Positions 1 through 9,124 of a stretch of 64,000 nt of DNA are shown in pieces. The position numbers and the translations under genes were made by a program. This stretch comes from Vibrio chagasii (GTDB taxonomy: Bacteria > Pseudomonadota > Gammaproteobacteria > Enterobacterales > Vibrionaceae). Numbering within the stretch: the stretch's first letter is position 1; every line of letters starts with the position of its first letter. Location: positions 124,001-188,000 of the forward strand of contig CP090851.1 of assembly GCA_041879415.1 (NCBI GenBank), in the 5' to 3' direction. Under the pieces are notes generated by a model. That model was not told the origin of the DNA and ran no database searches. It saw nothing but the letters and a program-made list of their open reading frames with translations.

Positions 1-781
1 TCTCATCGATAATACCTAAGCGGTCGGCATCGCCATCGGTACCAATACCGATGTCATAGCCTTCAGCGGCAACCAAGTGCTTCAAGCGATAGAGCGTAGC
101 TGCGCTTGGTGATGGCATCAATCCACCAAAATCGGGGTTTTTACCATCGTTGATCACGTCGACATCACAACGACCATTGATAAGAACTGTTTGCAGAGCG
201 TTCTTCGCTACACCAAACATAGGGTCAATTAGTACGCGCAGGTTTGCTTTCTTGATTGACTCGATATCGATGAAGTTAATGATCGAATCAACAAAGTCGT
301 TCATTGGGTTGATGATTTCGATCTCTTTGTCGTTCAACGCTTGTTCGAAGTCGACACGGATAACGTCTTCGTTGGTTAGAGTTGCGATTTGCTGTTCGAT
401 CTTCTCTGTGATGATCTCATCAGCATCACGACCACCTTCAATAAATACCTTGATACCGTTGTAATCCGCTGGGTTATGAGAAGCGGTAATACATGCCGAG
501 TAGGTGCAGCCCATCTCTTTTGCTTGGAACATTACGATAGGGGTTGGAACAAACTTATCGATGAAGCTGACTTTGATGTTGTTAGCGGCTAATACTTCAG
601 CAAACCAACATGCAGCTTTATCGGAAAGGAAGCGACGGTCATAACCGATCACAAATCCGTTTTTAGCTGCATCTTCATTGTTGATGATGTTTGCCAGTGC
701 TTGTGCCACAAGGCGAACGTTCTCTCTGGTGAACTCTTCACCAATGAAAGCGCGCCAGCCACCTGTACCAAATTTAATCAT
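1..781 (-). CDS. Phosphohexomutase (phosphomannomutase/phosphoglucosamine mutase type), 3' end cut by the window
   Basis: Alpha-D-phosphohexomutase that interconverts sugar 1- and 6-phosphates. It begins MIKFGTGGWRAFIGEEF and reads openly to the window edge, giving about 260 of an expected 450-480 residues. The phosphoserine loop TASHNP and the metal loop GTDGDADR (at the window edge) are both visible, so the part present looks intact. It is the most distal gene visible in the chitobiose operon, 70-odd bases after chitobiose phosphorylase. That enzyme releases GlcNAc-1-phosphate, so the inferred job here is GlcNAc-1-P to GlcNAc-6-P, feeding the nag pathway. Substrate specificity cannot be read from sequence. 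A GC-rich inverted repeat (806-830) lies in the gap before the start codon. Confidence 0.9.
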   Translation of the reverse strand, partial: MIKFGTGGWRAFIGEEFTRENVRLVAQALANIINNEDAAKNGFVIGYDRRFLSDKAACWFAEVLAANNIKVSFIDKFVPTPIVMFQAKEMGCTYSACITASHNPADYNGIKVFIEGGRDADEIITEKIEQQIATLTNEDVIRVDFEQALNDKEIEIINPMNDFVDSIINFIDIESIKKANLRVLIDPMFGVAKNALQTVLINGRCDVDVINDGKNPDFGGLMPSPSAATLYRLKHLVAAEGYDIGIGTDGDADRLGIIDE

Positions 782-854
782 TAGAAAATCCTTTTAGTCT
801 CTTTGCCTCAAACCCAATAGGCTTGAGGCAAGAGTGGTTGGTTAAGTAGCGTGA

Positions 855-3260
855 CTAGCCTAGAACAACGACAACATCGTTCACGCTGCCTTCTGCTTGA
901 ACTGGGATTGCACCTTCTACTGACTCACCGTTGATAGTGATAGAGGCAACCCCTTTGCTTACTGCATTCGGGTTCTGTACCGTGATGTTGTATGTCGCAC
1001 CGCGCCATTGACGAGTCACTTCAAACTCTGGCCAATCTGTTGGGATACAAGGATCTACGGTTAAGCCTTCAAAGCCAGTACGAACGCCAAGAATGAAGTT
1101 GGTTACCGCAAAGTAAGCCCAACCAGAGGTACCGGTTAACCATGGGTGATTTGCACGGCCGTGGTCTTGGTGGTCTTTACCCATGATGAACTGCACGTAC
1201 GAGTATGGTTCTGCGTAACGTGTTTCAATCATGTCGTTTTGGTTGTATGGGTTAAGTGCATCGTAGAATTTCATTGCACGGTCACCACGACCAAGTTTCG
1301 CTTCTGCTACCCAAGCCCATGGGTTCGGGTGAGAGAAGATTGCGCCATTCTCTTTTACGCCTTGGTAAACGCGAGTGACGAAGCCGATGTCATCGTTTGG
1401 TGTCGCGAATGATGGAGAGTTTAGGTGCAGGCCGTATTCAGAGAATAGGTTCTCATCGACTGCATTCATCGCTTTCTCACCACGCTCTTGAGAAACTGCA
1501 CCAGACAGAACGGCTAGTGTGTTTGACTCAAGGTGTACACGACCTTCTGCTTGTTGAGCAGTACCGATCTTGTCGCCATTTTTGGTTAGACCACGAATGT
1601 ACCAACCGCCTTCGTCATCCCAAAGGTGTGTTTCACACGCTTCACGTACGTTCGCTGCCATTTCTGTGTATTTCGCAACGTCAGCATCGTTATTACGGAA
1701 CTTGGCAAGGTCTAAGAATTCTTGCAGAGCCCAGAAGTGTAGGAATGAAACCATTGAAGATTCACCGCCACCTAGGTTCAAACAGTCATTCCAGTCAGCA
1801 CGTAGCCCTTTACAGATACCTGTTTGACCAACGTACTCAGCAGAGAAGTTCAGTGCTGCTTTCATGTGTTCGTAGACTGTCGCTTCACCGCCGTCTGCGT
1901 AAGGAATTACCTCGTCAAAGAAGTCATGTTCACCGGTTTCCATCACGTATTTGATGATGGTCGGAACGATCCATAGGTGATCATCAGAACATGTATCTTC
2001 GATGCCGTGGATCTTGTCGTCATCTGATGGAGTCGGTACTACTGTTGGTGACTTCGAAGGCTTAACATCCGCTTTCTCTGGATCGAACCAGTCTGGATCG
2101 AATAGGTGTAGACCGTAGCCCGCTTTAACTTGGCCGCGTAGTAGGTCAACGATACGTTTACGAGTCATTGCTGGGTTAGCGTGAGGTACTGAAATAGCGT
2201 CCTGCGCGGTATCACGGTAGCCAAGACCAGTACGGCCGCCCACTTCAATGAATGATGCAAAGCGCGACCAAACCACACAAGTTTCTGCTTGGTATAGTGT
2301 CCAGGTGTTGATCATGGTGTCTAAGCCTTCGTTTGGAGACTTAACTTGGAACTTGTTACAACGCTCGTCCCAGTGATCTTTGATGCCTTGGAACGCAGCA
2401 TCTACGTTTGCAGTGTCTTGGTATTTCTCACGTAGGCGTTCACCGTTGCCTTTGCCGATACCTAGTACGTAAGCAAAACGAACTTCTTCACCCGGTTGAA
2501 TGGTGAATTGCTTATGCAGAGAACCACAGTGGTTGTAACAGGTTTGAGCGCTGTTTGAACATTTACCATTTTCAACTGCAATTGGGTTAGCTTCATCGCG
2601 GTACATGCCAAGGAAGTTGTCACGTTGGCCGTCGTAGCTATCTGGTGAGAATGTGGATGCTAGGTAGTAGAAGCCTTCAAAGTCGTTAGTGTTGTAGTAC
2701 AGATCGTATTCCAACACACCTTCTTGGTAAGACGTGCCCGCAGAGTACAGAGACATCTGGTGGTTTTGGTTGTCTGATTGAATATGACTGAACGAGAACT
2801 CTACAAATGAGAATGTGCTGATAGTACGTGGCTTATCCGTGTTGTTCTTTAGTACAACGTCCCAAACTTCTGCATCTTCGCCCTTAGGAACGAATAGCGT
2901 TTTGGTTGCGGTAATGCCGCTGTATTCACATTTGAATTTTGAGTACGAAAGGCCATGACGAACTTCGTAGTTTGCTTCATCTAGGCTCTTTGCCACTGGC
3001 TGCCAAGAGATAGACCAGTAGTCACCCGTCTCATCATCACGCAGGTAAACATAGTGTCCTGGACGGTCAAAGGTGCCGTTCGGACGGAACTTAGTAACAC
3101 GGTTGTATTCCGGAGAATTGTAGAACGAGTAACCGCCCGCATTGTGCGAAATTACAGTACAAAACTTTTCAGTACCTAGGTAGTTAGTCCAAGGTGCAGG
3201 TACATCAGGGCGAGTGATGACGTATTCGCGATTGTCGTTATCGAAATAGCCGTATTTCAT
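855..3260 (-). CDS. chbP: N,N'-diacetylchitobiose phosphorylase, GH94
   Basis: Cytosolic enzyme that splits (GlcNAc)2 with phosphate into GlcNAc-1-P and GlcNAc. The 801-residue product is very close to the characterised Vibrio proteolyticus enzyme in length and sequence, from MKYGYFDNDNREYVITRP to the end. The catalytic acid lies in ADWNDCLNLGGG (around residue 490), and the GH94 sugar-binding stretch GGRTGLGYRDTAQD is present. There is no signal peptide. I chose the start at 3260 rather than the longer frame to 3287: a good AAGGAA ribosome site lies just upstream and family members start here. It sits between GH20 and the mutase, so the operon offers both a hydrolytic and an energy-saving phosphorolytic route. 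Confidence 0.96.
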   Translation of the reverse strand: MKYGYFDNDNREYVITRPDVPAPWTNYLGTEKFCTVISHNAGGYSFYNSPEYNRVTKFRPNGTFDRPGHYVYLRDDETGDYWSISWQPVAKSLDEANYEVRHGLSYSKFKCEYSGITATKTLFVPKGEDAEVWDVVLKNNTDKPRTISTFSFVEFSFSHIQSDNQNHQMSLYSAGTSYQEGVLEYDLYYNTNDFEGFYYLASTFSPDSYDGQRDNFLGMYRDEANPIAVENGKCSNSAQTCYNHCGSLHKQFTIQPGEEVRFAYVLGIGKGNGERLREKYQDTANVDAAFQGIKDHWDERCNKFQVKSPNEGLDTMINTWTLYQAETCVVWSRFASFIEVGGRTGLGYRDTAQDAISVPHANPAMTRKRIVDLLRGQVKAGYGLHLFDPDWFDPEKADVKPSKSPTVVPTPSDDDKIHGIEDTCSDDHLWIVPTIIKYVMETGEHDFFDEVIPYADGGEATVYEHMKAALNFSAEYVGQTGICKGLRADWNDCLNLGGGESSMVSFLHFWALQEFLDLAKFRNNDADVAKYTEMAANVREACETHLWDDEGGWYIRGLTKNGDKIGTAQQAEGRVHLESNTLAVLSGAVSQERGEKAMNAVDENLFSEYGLHLNSPSFATPNDDIGFVTRVYQGVKENGAIFSHPNPWAWVAEAKLGRGDRAMKFYDALNPYNQNDMIETRYAEPYSYVQFIMGKDHQDHGRANHPWLTGTSGWAYFAVTNFILGVRTGFEGLTVDPCIPTDWPEFEVTRQWRGATYNITVQNPNAVSKGVASITINGESVEGAIPVQAEGSVNDVVVVLG

Positions 3261-3356
3261 TGTCATTTCCTTTTTAACAAACTGCATCTATGCAGCTAAT
3301 TTTTAAATAGTGATGCTGAGTTTTATTGGACTGAGCACCTTAATTTGAGTCAGCAA

Positions 3357-5321
3357 TCACTCGGTGGGAGTGTGCTGTGGTTTGTTTTCTTCAGCTTTCC
3401 AAGGGTTGCGGTAATCAACATTGAGTCTGTCGAGTAGCGGCAAGTGCCCCTTCAGGCGAGATAGATAATCTAGCCAGTTTCGGTTGTTTTTATGTGTCCA
3501 ACATCCTTCAGCTAAAGCGCTAATTCTTGGGAATACCATGTAATCCATGCGCTTTTGGTTGGTGACGATCTCACACCATAGAGCACACTGAATTCCGCGG
3601 ATCCGCTTACGAATTGGGTCGGTGTCGGATATCTCAGCAAGCGCTTCGTAGGTATAAGCTTGTTCTAATGGAATAACGGCAGCCCAATCTACGCCCGGCT
3701 CTTCCGGGGCATAATCTTGGGTCATGTCGAGATAAGTAAATTGTGCGGGTTGCAGAACCACATCAAAGCCTTGGCGAGCACAGTTCACGGCGGCTTCTTC
3801 GCTGAGCCAAGAGTAGATGATGGTCTCTTTACTCACTTTGTCGCCGTGCTGTGCTTCTTCCCAGCCCACCATGCGCTTGCCTAGCTGCTTAAGTTTGTTC
3901 TCGGCATAGCGGAACAGGTGGCCTTGTAGATCTTTGCTGTCTTGGTATTGATGTTCTTTCATCAGTGCTTGAGCAGCAGGGCTGTTCGTCCACACTCCAG
4001 GTGGCACTTCGTCTGCGCCCATGTGAATTAATTCACTCGGGAAGAGTTCTGCTACTTCTTCAATAACGATATCTAAGAACTGATAAGTACCCGATAAACC
4101 TGGGTTTAGTACATTGTCGTTGTAGTGCTGAATGCTCTTGTATTGAGTGGTGTCCGCTTGCTCTACCAACATGTCAGGCAGTGATTTGATCGCGGCGCGG
4201 CAGTGTCCCGGGATATCGATCTCAGGGATCACCGTGATGCTGCGCTGCTCTGCGAATTCAATAACTTCGCGAATCTGTTGTTGTGTGTAGAAGCCACCAT
4301 AATTCTCTGCAATGTGGGTATATTGCGGTTCTAATGCATGATCAGGACCACGCCAAGCCCCAATTTCTGTTAGCTGAGGTAGTCGCTTAATCTCAATTCT
4401 CCAACCTTCATCATCGGTTAGGTGCCAATGAAAAACGTTGAATTTGTAGTGTGCGAGTTGGTTGATTAAACGCTTCACTTGCTCCACAGAGTGGAAGTGA
4501 CGTGCGCAATCCAACATCATGCCGCGGTATTTGAAACGAGGTTGATCGGCGATTTTGCAGCATGGCACAGAGAAGTGTTCAGCATCTTGTTGTTGAACCA
4601 ATTGGATTAAGCTGGCGACGGCATGCGTGAAGCCAGATTGACTGCCGGACTCTACGACCACTTGCTCTGCTGTGATCTTTAGCTTGTACTCGGCTTCATC
4701 TAAAGTCGGGTTACTGCGAAATAGAATATCTCCACTAGCTTCTGCTGATAGTTCTGTTGAAACCGCTAGCTCAAACGTAGTCAGTAATTCTTGTTGTAGC
4801 CAAGCACTGGCTTTCTCGGCCAGGTGAGACTGAACTTCAACTTTGCACGCTTTGTTCAGTGCGAAGCTGCCTTGTTTCAGCTCGAATTGATTGGGTTGGG
4901 GGATCAGTGCTACCGCTGCCGCATCTACTTCTGGGATTTGGCTGCGCTCACGATACGGTGAAGCCAGCACGATTGGTGATATTGCTACTGGCAGTACCGA
5001 GGTTTTGCCGTGGTTATGCGTTTGGATAAAGGCGTCGTTGAGACCATCAGAATAGAAACGGAATGGGGCGCTTTGAATACTGAATTCTAGGTAGTAATGG
5101 TTGTTCGCTTTTAACACGGTGGCACTTGGCTGGTAAGAACAAAAGCTTCCTACCTGAGTTAATTCGCCTTGCGACAGACTCTCTGGAAGGATGAATCGGT
5201 CAAACGCAAAGTGGAGTGACCAATCTGTAACGTCAAGATCACTTAAGTTATGTACCGTAAGGCCAAATCGGCAGTTATTTTTTTGTTCAGAAAGAACAGC
5301 TAAGTCGATGCGATAATTCAT
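3357..5321 (-). CDS. Cytosolic beta-N-acetylhexosaminidase, GH20
   Basis: Exo-acting beta-N-acetylglucosaminidase that removes GlcNAc from imported chitin oligosaccharides. It has 654 residues and no signal peptide, so it should act in the cytoplasm. Residues 1-130 form a beta-rich N-terminal domain. A GH20b-type domain follows (about 135-260), then the GH20 barrel, starting near KYRGMMLDCARHFHSVEQVKR. The catalytic Asp-Glu pair is in HMGADEVPPGVW (about residue 437). The gene starts 12 bases after gspK ends, indicating translational coupling within the operon. It corresponds by position to the hexosaminidase of the V. cholerae chb operon. Whether it prefers chitobiose or longer or deacetylated oligomers is not visible. 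Confidence 0.94.
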   Translation of the reverse strand: MNYRIDLAVLSEQKNNCRFGLTVHNLSDLDVTDWSLHFAFDRFILPESLSQGELTQVGSFCSYQPSATVLKANNHYYLEFSIQSAPFRFYSDGLNDAFIQTHNHGKTSVLPVAISPIVLASPYRERSQIPEVDAAAVALIPQPNQFELKQGSFALNKACKVEVQSHLAEKASAWLQQELLTTFELAVSTELSAEASGDILFRSNPTLDEAEYKLKITAEQVVVESGSQSGFTHAVASLIQLVQQQDAEHFSVPCCKIADQPRFKYRGMMLDCARHFHSVEQVKRLINQLAHYKFNVFHWHLTDDEGWRIEIKRLPQLTEIGAWRGPDHALEPQYTHIAENYGGFYTQQQIREVIEFAEQRSITVIPEIDIPGHCRAAIKSLPDMLVEQADTTQYKSIQHYNDNVLNPGLSGTYQFLDIVIEEVAELFPSELIHMGADEVPPGVWTNSPAAQALMKEHQYQDSKDLQGHLFRYAENKLKQLGKRMVGWEEAQHGDKVSKETIIYSWLSEEAAVNCARQGFDVVLQPAQFTYLDMTQDYAPEEPGVDWAAVIPLEQAYTYEALAEISDTDPIRKRIRGIQCALWCEIVTNQKRMDYMVFPRISALAEGCWTHKNNRNWLDYLSRLKGHLPLLDRLNVDYRNPWKAEENKPQHTPTE

Positions 5322-5333
5322 ATAACTTCCCTG

Positions 5334-6218
5334 CTAAGCCTGTTGATACAAGTTGTGTTGTGGTTTTCCGGCAAACATCAATGCGCCTTCGATAGCGTCA
5401 AATTGAGGTTCAACGATCCATTGTTGTACTGGTGGTGATAGCCAGTTGAGAATGCGCTCTGCGATACTTCCCATTAGGCACACCTTGTCTGCACCTTTGC
5501 GATGCAATGCTAGTACAAACATTTCGATATCAGCGGCGGTTTGCTTGAGCATCTCGATAGCGAGCTTATCGCCTTCGTTAGCCAATTGAAAAATCACTGG
5601 TGAGAATTGACCGTAGTCTTTAGGAATAGCGCCTTTTGACCATTCGACGATGGCATCAACATCATTGCCAAAGTGGTTCATTACGTGTTGAGTCAGTGGT
5701 GTCTTGTTGCGAATGCCATCTTCTGCAAGCAGGACTTGTTGAATCAAACGAAGACCCATCACCGCGCCACCACCTTGGTCGGAAATTGGAAACTCACGAC
5801 CACCAACGACATGTTGCTCACCATCTTGTAGGTAGATGCCGCATGAGCCTGTTCCACCTATCATGATGGCACCGTTTTGGCCATTGTGAGCACCAATGCA
5901 AGCGCCGTAAGCGTCTGTGTTTAAAGTCATGCTGGCGAAAGGGTGCGGTTGTGCCATGAAGTCGAACCATGCTGACTTTTGCTCAGCACCAGCCAGCGCC
6001 AGGCCGACATGCATATTTGAAAAATGACTTGAATCGAGTTGCCCTTGCTGCGCCGCTTGAGTAATAGCATCAACAATTGAGCTCATCGCCACATCAACAC
6101 CCAAAAGGATGTTAGCGCTGCCGCTTTTCGCTTCACCAATGAGTGTGCCTTGGTCATCGCGAATACGAGCACGACAAGAGGTGCCGCCACCATCAATACC
6201 TACGTAATAAAGCGTCAT
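5334..6218 (-). CDS. gspK: Glucosamine/N-acetylglucosamine kinase, BadF/BadG family
   Basis: ATP-dependent amino-sugar kinase of the ASKHA fold. The N-terminal phosphate-1 motif YYVGIDGGGTSCRARIRD, the phosphate-2-like segment IMIGGTGSCGIYL and the GGREFPISDQGGGAVMG segment are typical of the BadF/BadG/BcrA/BcrD group. It has 294 residues, full length for the family. The V. cholerae orthologue in the same operon position was described as a glucosamine-specific kinase (GspK); related enzymes also take GlcNAc. It lies between the GH9 and GH20 genes with gaps of 2 and 12 bases. A glucosamine kinase beside a GH9 enzyme suggests the operon also handles partly deacetylated chitin, which is inference. 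Confidence 0.9.
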   Translation of the reverse strand: MTLYYVGIDGGGTSCRARIRDDQGTLIGEAKSGSANILLGVDVAMSSIVDAITQAAQQGQLDSSHFSNMHVGLALAGAEQKSAWFDFMAQPHPFASMTLNTDAYGACIGAHNGQNGAIMIGGTGSCGIYLQDGEQHVVGGREFPISDQGGGAVMGLRLIQQVLLAEDGIRNKTPLTQHVMNHFGNDVDAIVEWSKGAIPKDYGQFSPVIFQLANEGDKLAIEMLKQTAADIEMFVLALHRKGADKVCLMGSIAERILNWLSPPVQQWIVEPQFDAIEGALMFAGKPQHNLYQQA

Positions 6219-6220
6219 GA

Positions 6221-7945
6221 TTATTGCTCCTTACGTTGTGCTAGGTAATTGAATTGCGCAGCGGTTGCCAATAGGAACCATGCACCGTGAGGGATCCATT
6301 GTTCGCCCCAGCGCCAGTTTTGAAGCATGTCATCTTTTTGTGCTGGTGGATTGAACGCAATGTCTTGATCATCTTCAAAGCCAGCGGTAATGCCGTTACA
6401 GATACCGCCTTTGGCATTGAAAAAACCAAGCTGAGGTAAGTAGTCAGGGTTGTTATGACCGTGACCATCAAGCATGCACATGTGGTAAGGGTTGAGGCCT
6501 AAGATCCAGTCGAGGCTGTTCTGTGAAAGCTGGATCAAGCGTTCCTGCAAGTCGCGATCTTTAATATGTGGTTGAACGAGGTAAGCCATGGTTGCGATTG
6601 AACCAAGGCGAGCGTTTTCGCCTTGCCACCAGTAGCCGGTTTCGTTCTTCTGAGCGACGAAGAATGCATCGCGCTTCTCACCATCAACATTCTTAACGTA
6701 CTGTCTTGGGTAGCCAAATGGGTTGGTGACTTTGTCGGTGATGTTGATTTCGAACTGACATGCTTGTTCAACAACGGTGCGAGCTTGTTCTTTCAGCTCT
6801 GCGTTAGTTTCATTATTGATGTATTCGCACAGGGCTATCACTGGTAACCCAGCTTCCGCGGCGTGGAAGTATGGGCGAGAGCCATCAGCATTAGCGGACC
6901 AGAAGTGTTCAAATGAATCATCAGATTGCTGACGGACGCTCAATCTAGTAGCCCAAGTTCTGGCTTCTGAAAGGTATTGTTCGTCTTGTGTTACTCGGTA
7001 AAGCTCATTGGCCGCGAGTAGGGCGCAATACTCATCGATGATGTTCTCTTCACCATCGTTTAGGTACTGTAAGTTGTATTCTTTTAGGTGCCAGTAACCT
7101 TTGGTCGCGGTATCAAGATAGGTTTGGCTCGAGTAGCTACCCGATATGTCTAGTTCAGACGCTGCGGCAAGTGCTGCGATAGCCACACCAGCTCCTTGTC
7201 GGTAGCCGGCTTGCAAGTCTGTTGATTTATGGCCTTCTTGAGTGGAGTACGCGCAGATGTCGCGTTGGTTGATATCTTTGCTCCACTTGTCGAATACAGT
7301 CATGTAGAAGTAGCCGGCCGCGTCTTGCATACGTACTAAGAAATCAGCACCGAATAGCGCTTCTTCCGTTAGTCGTGTCATAGAGAATTTAGGGAAGTCT
7401 GGGTTGTTGCTGGTTAAGCGCACGCTTTTAAGCATGTTCCAAACTACCATTGGAATCTGTTGTGGGTTTAGGTAATTGCCATAAGACAAGTGACTAAAGT
7501 ATTTACTTACATCGCCTGATGCGTCGTACCAACCACCATGCACATCAACGTATCGGTCGGTGCCAAGAATTTGGGCTTGACGATCTTTTTTATCAAAAAT
7601 GCCGCCACAACGTTGAGACTTAAAGTAGTGAAGCACATCAGAAAATGTGTGGTTCATTAGCAGGTTATTACCAATCTCAAACACTTCTGAACGAAGGTTG
7701 TCAAAGCGCAGGTAGTAACGGCCGCTCTCTGTGAATGAGCTGAAGTCGATCGTGAAGAATTGCCCTTGATGCCAGTTTGCTACGCGACCCTGTTTTACAA
7801 CGTCGAAGTTACCCACGGTAATATGGTTGTCGGCACACACGAGCAATACAGTGGAGCTTGATAAACGCGCTTTTTTTGTCTGTAGAATAGCTTGCTTAGG
7901 AGCCGAAGATTCGTAGCCAATATGGTTGGTCAATAACAGCATCAA
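6221..7945 (-). CDS. Glycoside hydrolase family 9 (probable exo-beta-D-glucosaminidase)
   Basis: The 574-residue protein has an N-terminal cellulase Ig-like domain (about 1-100) and a GH9 alpha/alpha-barrel. The GH9 nucleophile/base region is GGWYDASGDVSKYFSH (about 140-155), and the conserved loop LGLNPYHMCMLDGHGHNN lies near 490. There is no signal peptide, unlike secreted cellulases, so it should act on imported oligosaccharides. The homologous GH9 in the chitin cluster of Photobacterium profundum was reported to have exo-beta-D-glucosaminidase activity; I infer the same here, and this fits the adjacent GspK. Older annotations call it endoglucanase. An alternative start is the second Met, one codon in. 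It is followed by gspK after 2 bases. Confidence 0.88.
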   Translation of the reverse strand: MMLLLTNHIGYESSAPKQAILQTKKARLSSSTVLLVCADNHITVGNFDVVKQGRVANWHQGQFFTIDFSSFTESGRYYLRFDNLRSEVFEIGNNLLMNHTFSDVLHYFKSQRCGGIFDKKDRQAQILGTDRYVDVHGGWYDASGDVSKYFSHLSYGNYLNPQQIPMVVWNMLKSVRLTSNNPDFPKFSMTRLTEEALFGADFLVRMQDAAGYFYMTVFDKWSKDINQRDICAYSTQEGHKSTDLQAGYRQGAGVAIAALAAASELDISGSYSSQTYLDTATKGYWHLKEYNLQYLNDGEENIIDEYCALLAANELYRVTQDEQYLSEARTWATRLSVRQQSDDSFEHFWSANADGSRPYFHAAEAGLPVIALCEYINNETNAELKEQARTVVEQACQFEINITDKVTNPFGYPRQYVKNVDGEKRDAFFVAQKNETGYWWQGENARLGSIATMAYLVQPHIKDRDLQERLIQLSQNSLDWILGLNPYHMCMLDGHGHNNPDYLPQLGFFNAKGGICNGITAGFEDDQDIAFNPPAQKDDMLQNWRWGEQWIPHGAWFLLATAAQFNYLAQRKEQ

Positions 7946-8005
7946 TATTCTCCAAAGGTCCTAGTTTCTTGTGGCTAGGTACCTGAATTGTTTTGGATAT
8001 AAGTA

Positions 8006-8027
8006 GTTAGGGCCCGCAGACCCTAAC
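8006..8027 (-). other. Intercistronic hairpin between the ABC ATPase and GH9 genes
   Basis: GTTAGGG and CCCTAAC form a perfect 7-bp stem with an 8-base loop, 13 bases after the stop codon of the second ATPase gene. There is no U-tract, so it is more likely an mRNA-processing or stability element than a terminator. Confidence 0.5.
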
Positions 8028-8040
8028 TCAGTCTTAATGT

Positions 8041-9036
8041 TTAGCTTTCGTGTAGGTAACAGCGAACGAAGTGGTTCTCTGCTAATTGAGTCACGCCCGG
8101 AAGTTGCTCTTTACACTTGTCCATTGCATGAGTACAACGGCCAGCGAATGGACAGCCGACAGATGCTGGCGTCCAAAGCGGGATTTCACCTTTGTTGCCG
8201 GCCAATTGGTCATGGATTGATTTCTTTGGATCTGGAACCGCTGAAACCAATAGTTGGGTGTAAGGGTGTTGAGGGTTAGCGATAACGTCATCGGTATCGC
8301 CCCATTCAACCATGTGACCCACGTACATTACTGATAGGTCTTCAGCGATGTAACGCGCGGTTGCGATATCGTGGGTGATGTAAAGCAGAGACATTTGCTT
8401 CTCAAACTTCATCTCTTCCATCAAGTTCAGAACGCCGGCACGAATCGAAACGTCGAGCATTGATGTTGGCTCATCGGCAAGAACGACTTCTGCACCTACC
8501 GCGATGTTACGTGCAAGGTTGACACGCTGACGTTGGCCACCAGACAGTTGGTGTGGATATTTTTTCGCTGTCTCTTTTGGTGGGATTAGGCCAACTTGTT
8601 CTAAAAGATCGTATACACGCTCTTCTAGCTCTCTCTTGTTGCCTGGAGTCACCTTCTTGTGGATCAACAGTGGTCGAGCGATATGGTGGAAGATGTTATG
8701 TGTTGGGTTTAGAGAACCAAACGGGTCTTGCCATACCATTTGCACACCTTCACGGTACTGCATCAGATCTTTACGGCTTGAGATATCTTGAATATCACGG
8801 CCTTTGTACTCAATGGTGCCGCCCGAAGGTGCGTACATTTTTGCGATCATTTTTGCTGTGGTTGATTTGCCTGAACCAGACTCACCAACGACTGCTAGAC
8901 CGCGGCTTTTGTACATCTTGAATGACACGTCGTTAATCGCACGCATCATTGGGGTTTGAATTGTGGTACTGCTTATTGGGAAGTCTTTTACGACGTTCTT
9001 ACCTTCTACCAATAATTGACCGAAATCTTTGCTCAT
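8041..9036 (-). CDS. Chitin-oligosaccharide ABC transporter, ATP-binding protein (OppF/DppF type)
   Basis: Peripheral ATPase of an Opp/Dpp-family importer, 331 residues. It has Walker A GESGSGKST (near residue 52), the signature LSGGQRQRVNLARN and Walker B VVLADEPTS. A C-terminal oligopeptide/dipeptide-transporter extension contains CPFAGRC, usual for this subfamily. It is the second of two ATPases; both are expected to pair as a heterodimer under the two permeases. The start is supported by GGAGA eight bases upstream. The operon context and the neighbouring CBP gene indicate (GlcNAc)n rather than peptides as cargo. The gap to the preceding ATPase gene (88 bases) contains an inverted repeat (CACGCTGA/TCAGCGTG). 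Confidence 0.93.
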   Translation of the reverse strand: MSKDFGQLLVEGKNVVKDFPISSTTIQTPMMRAINDVSFKMYKSRGLAVVGESGSGKSTTAKMIAKMYAPSGGTIEYKGRDIQDISSRKDLMQYREGVQMVWQDPFGSLNPTHNIFHHIARPLLIHKKVTPGNKRELEERVYDLLEQVGLIPPKETAKKYPHQLSGGQRQRVNLARNIAVGAEVVLADEPTSMLDVSIRAGVLNLMEEMKFEKQMSLLYITHDIATARYIAEDLSVMYVGHMVEWGDTDDVIANPQHPYTQLLVSAVPDPKKSIHDQLAGNKGEIPLWTPASVGCPFAGRCTHAMDKCKEQLPGVTQLAENHFVRCYLHES

Positions 9037-9124
9037 AATTGTCTCCAGAATCCTTATTCGCTTTGCTTGCTTTTTGGCGGACGGAGCCGCCTTATTCGTT
9101 ATTCACGCTGAGTCAGCGTGCAAG

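Noticed and set aside
1397..1954. 185-codon plus-strand ORF opposite chbP
   Set aside because: Shadow of the chitobiose phosphorylase gene; the composition is His/Arg/Ser-rich as in antisense frames.
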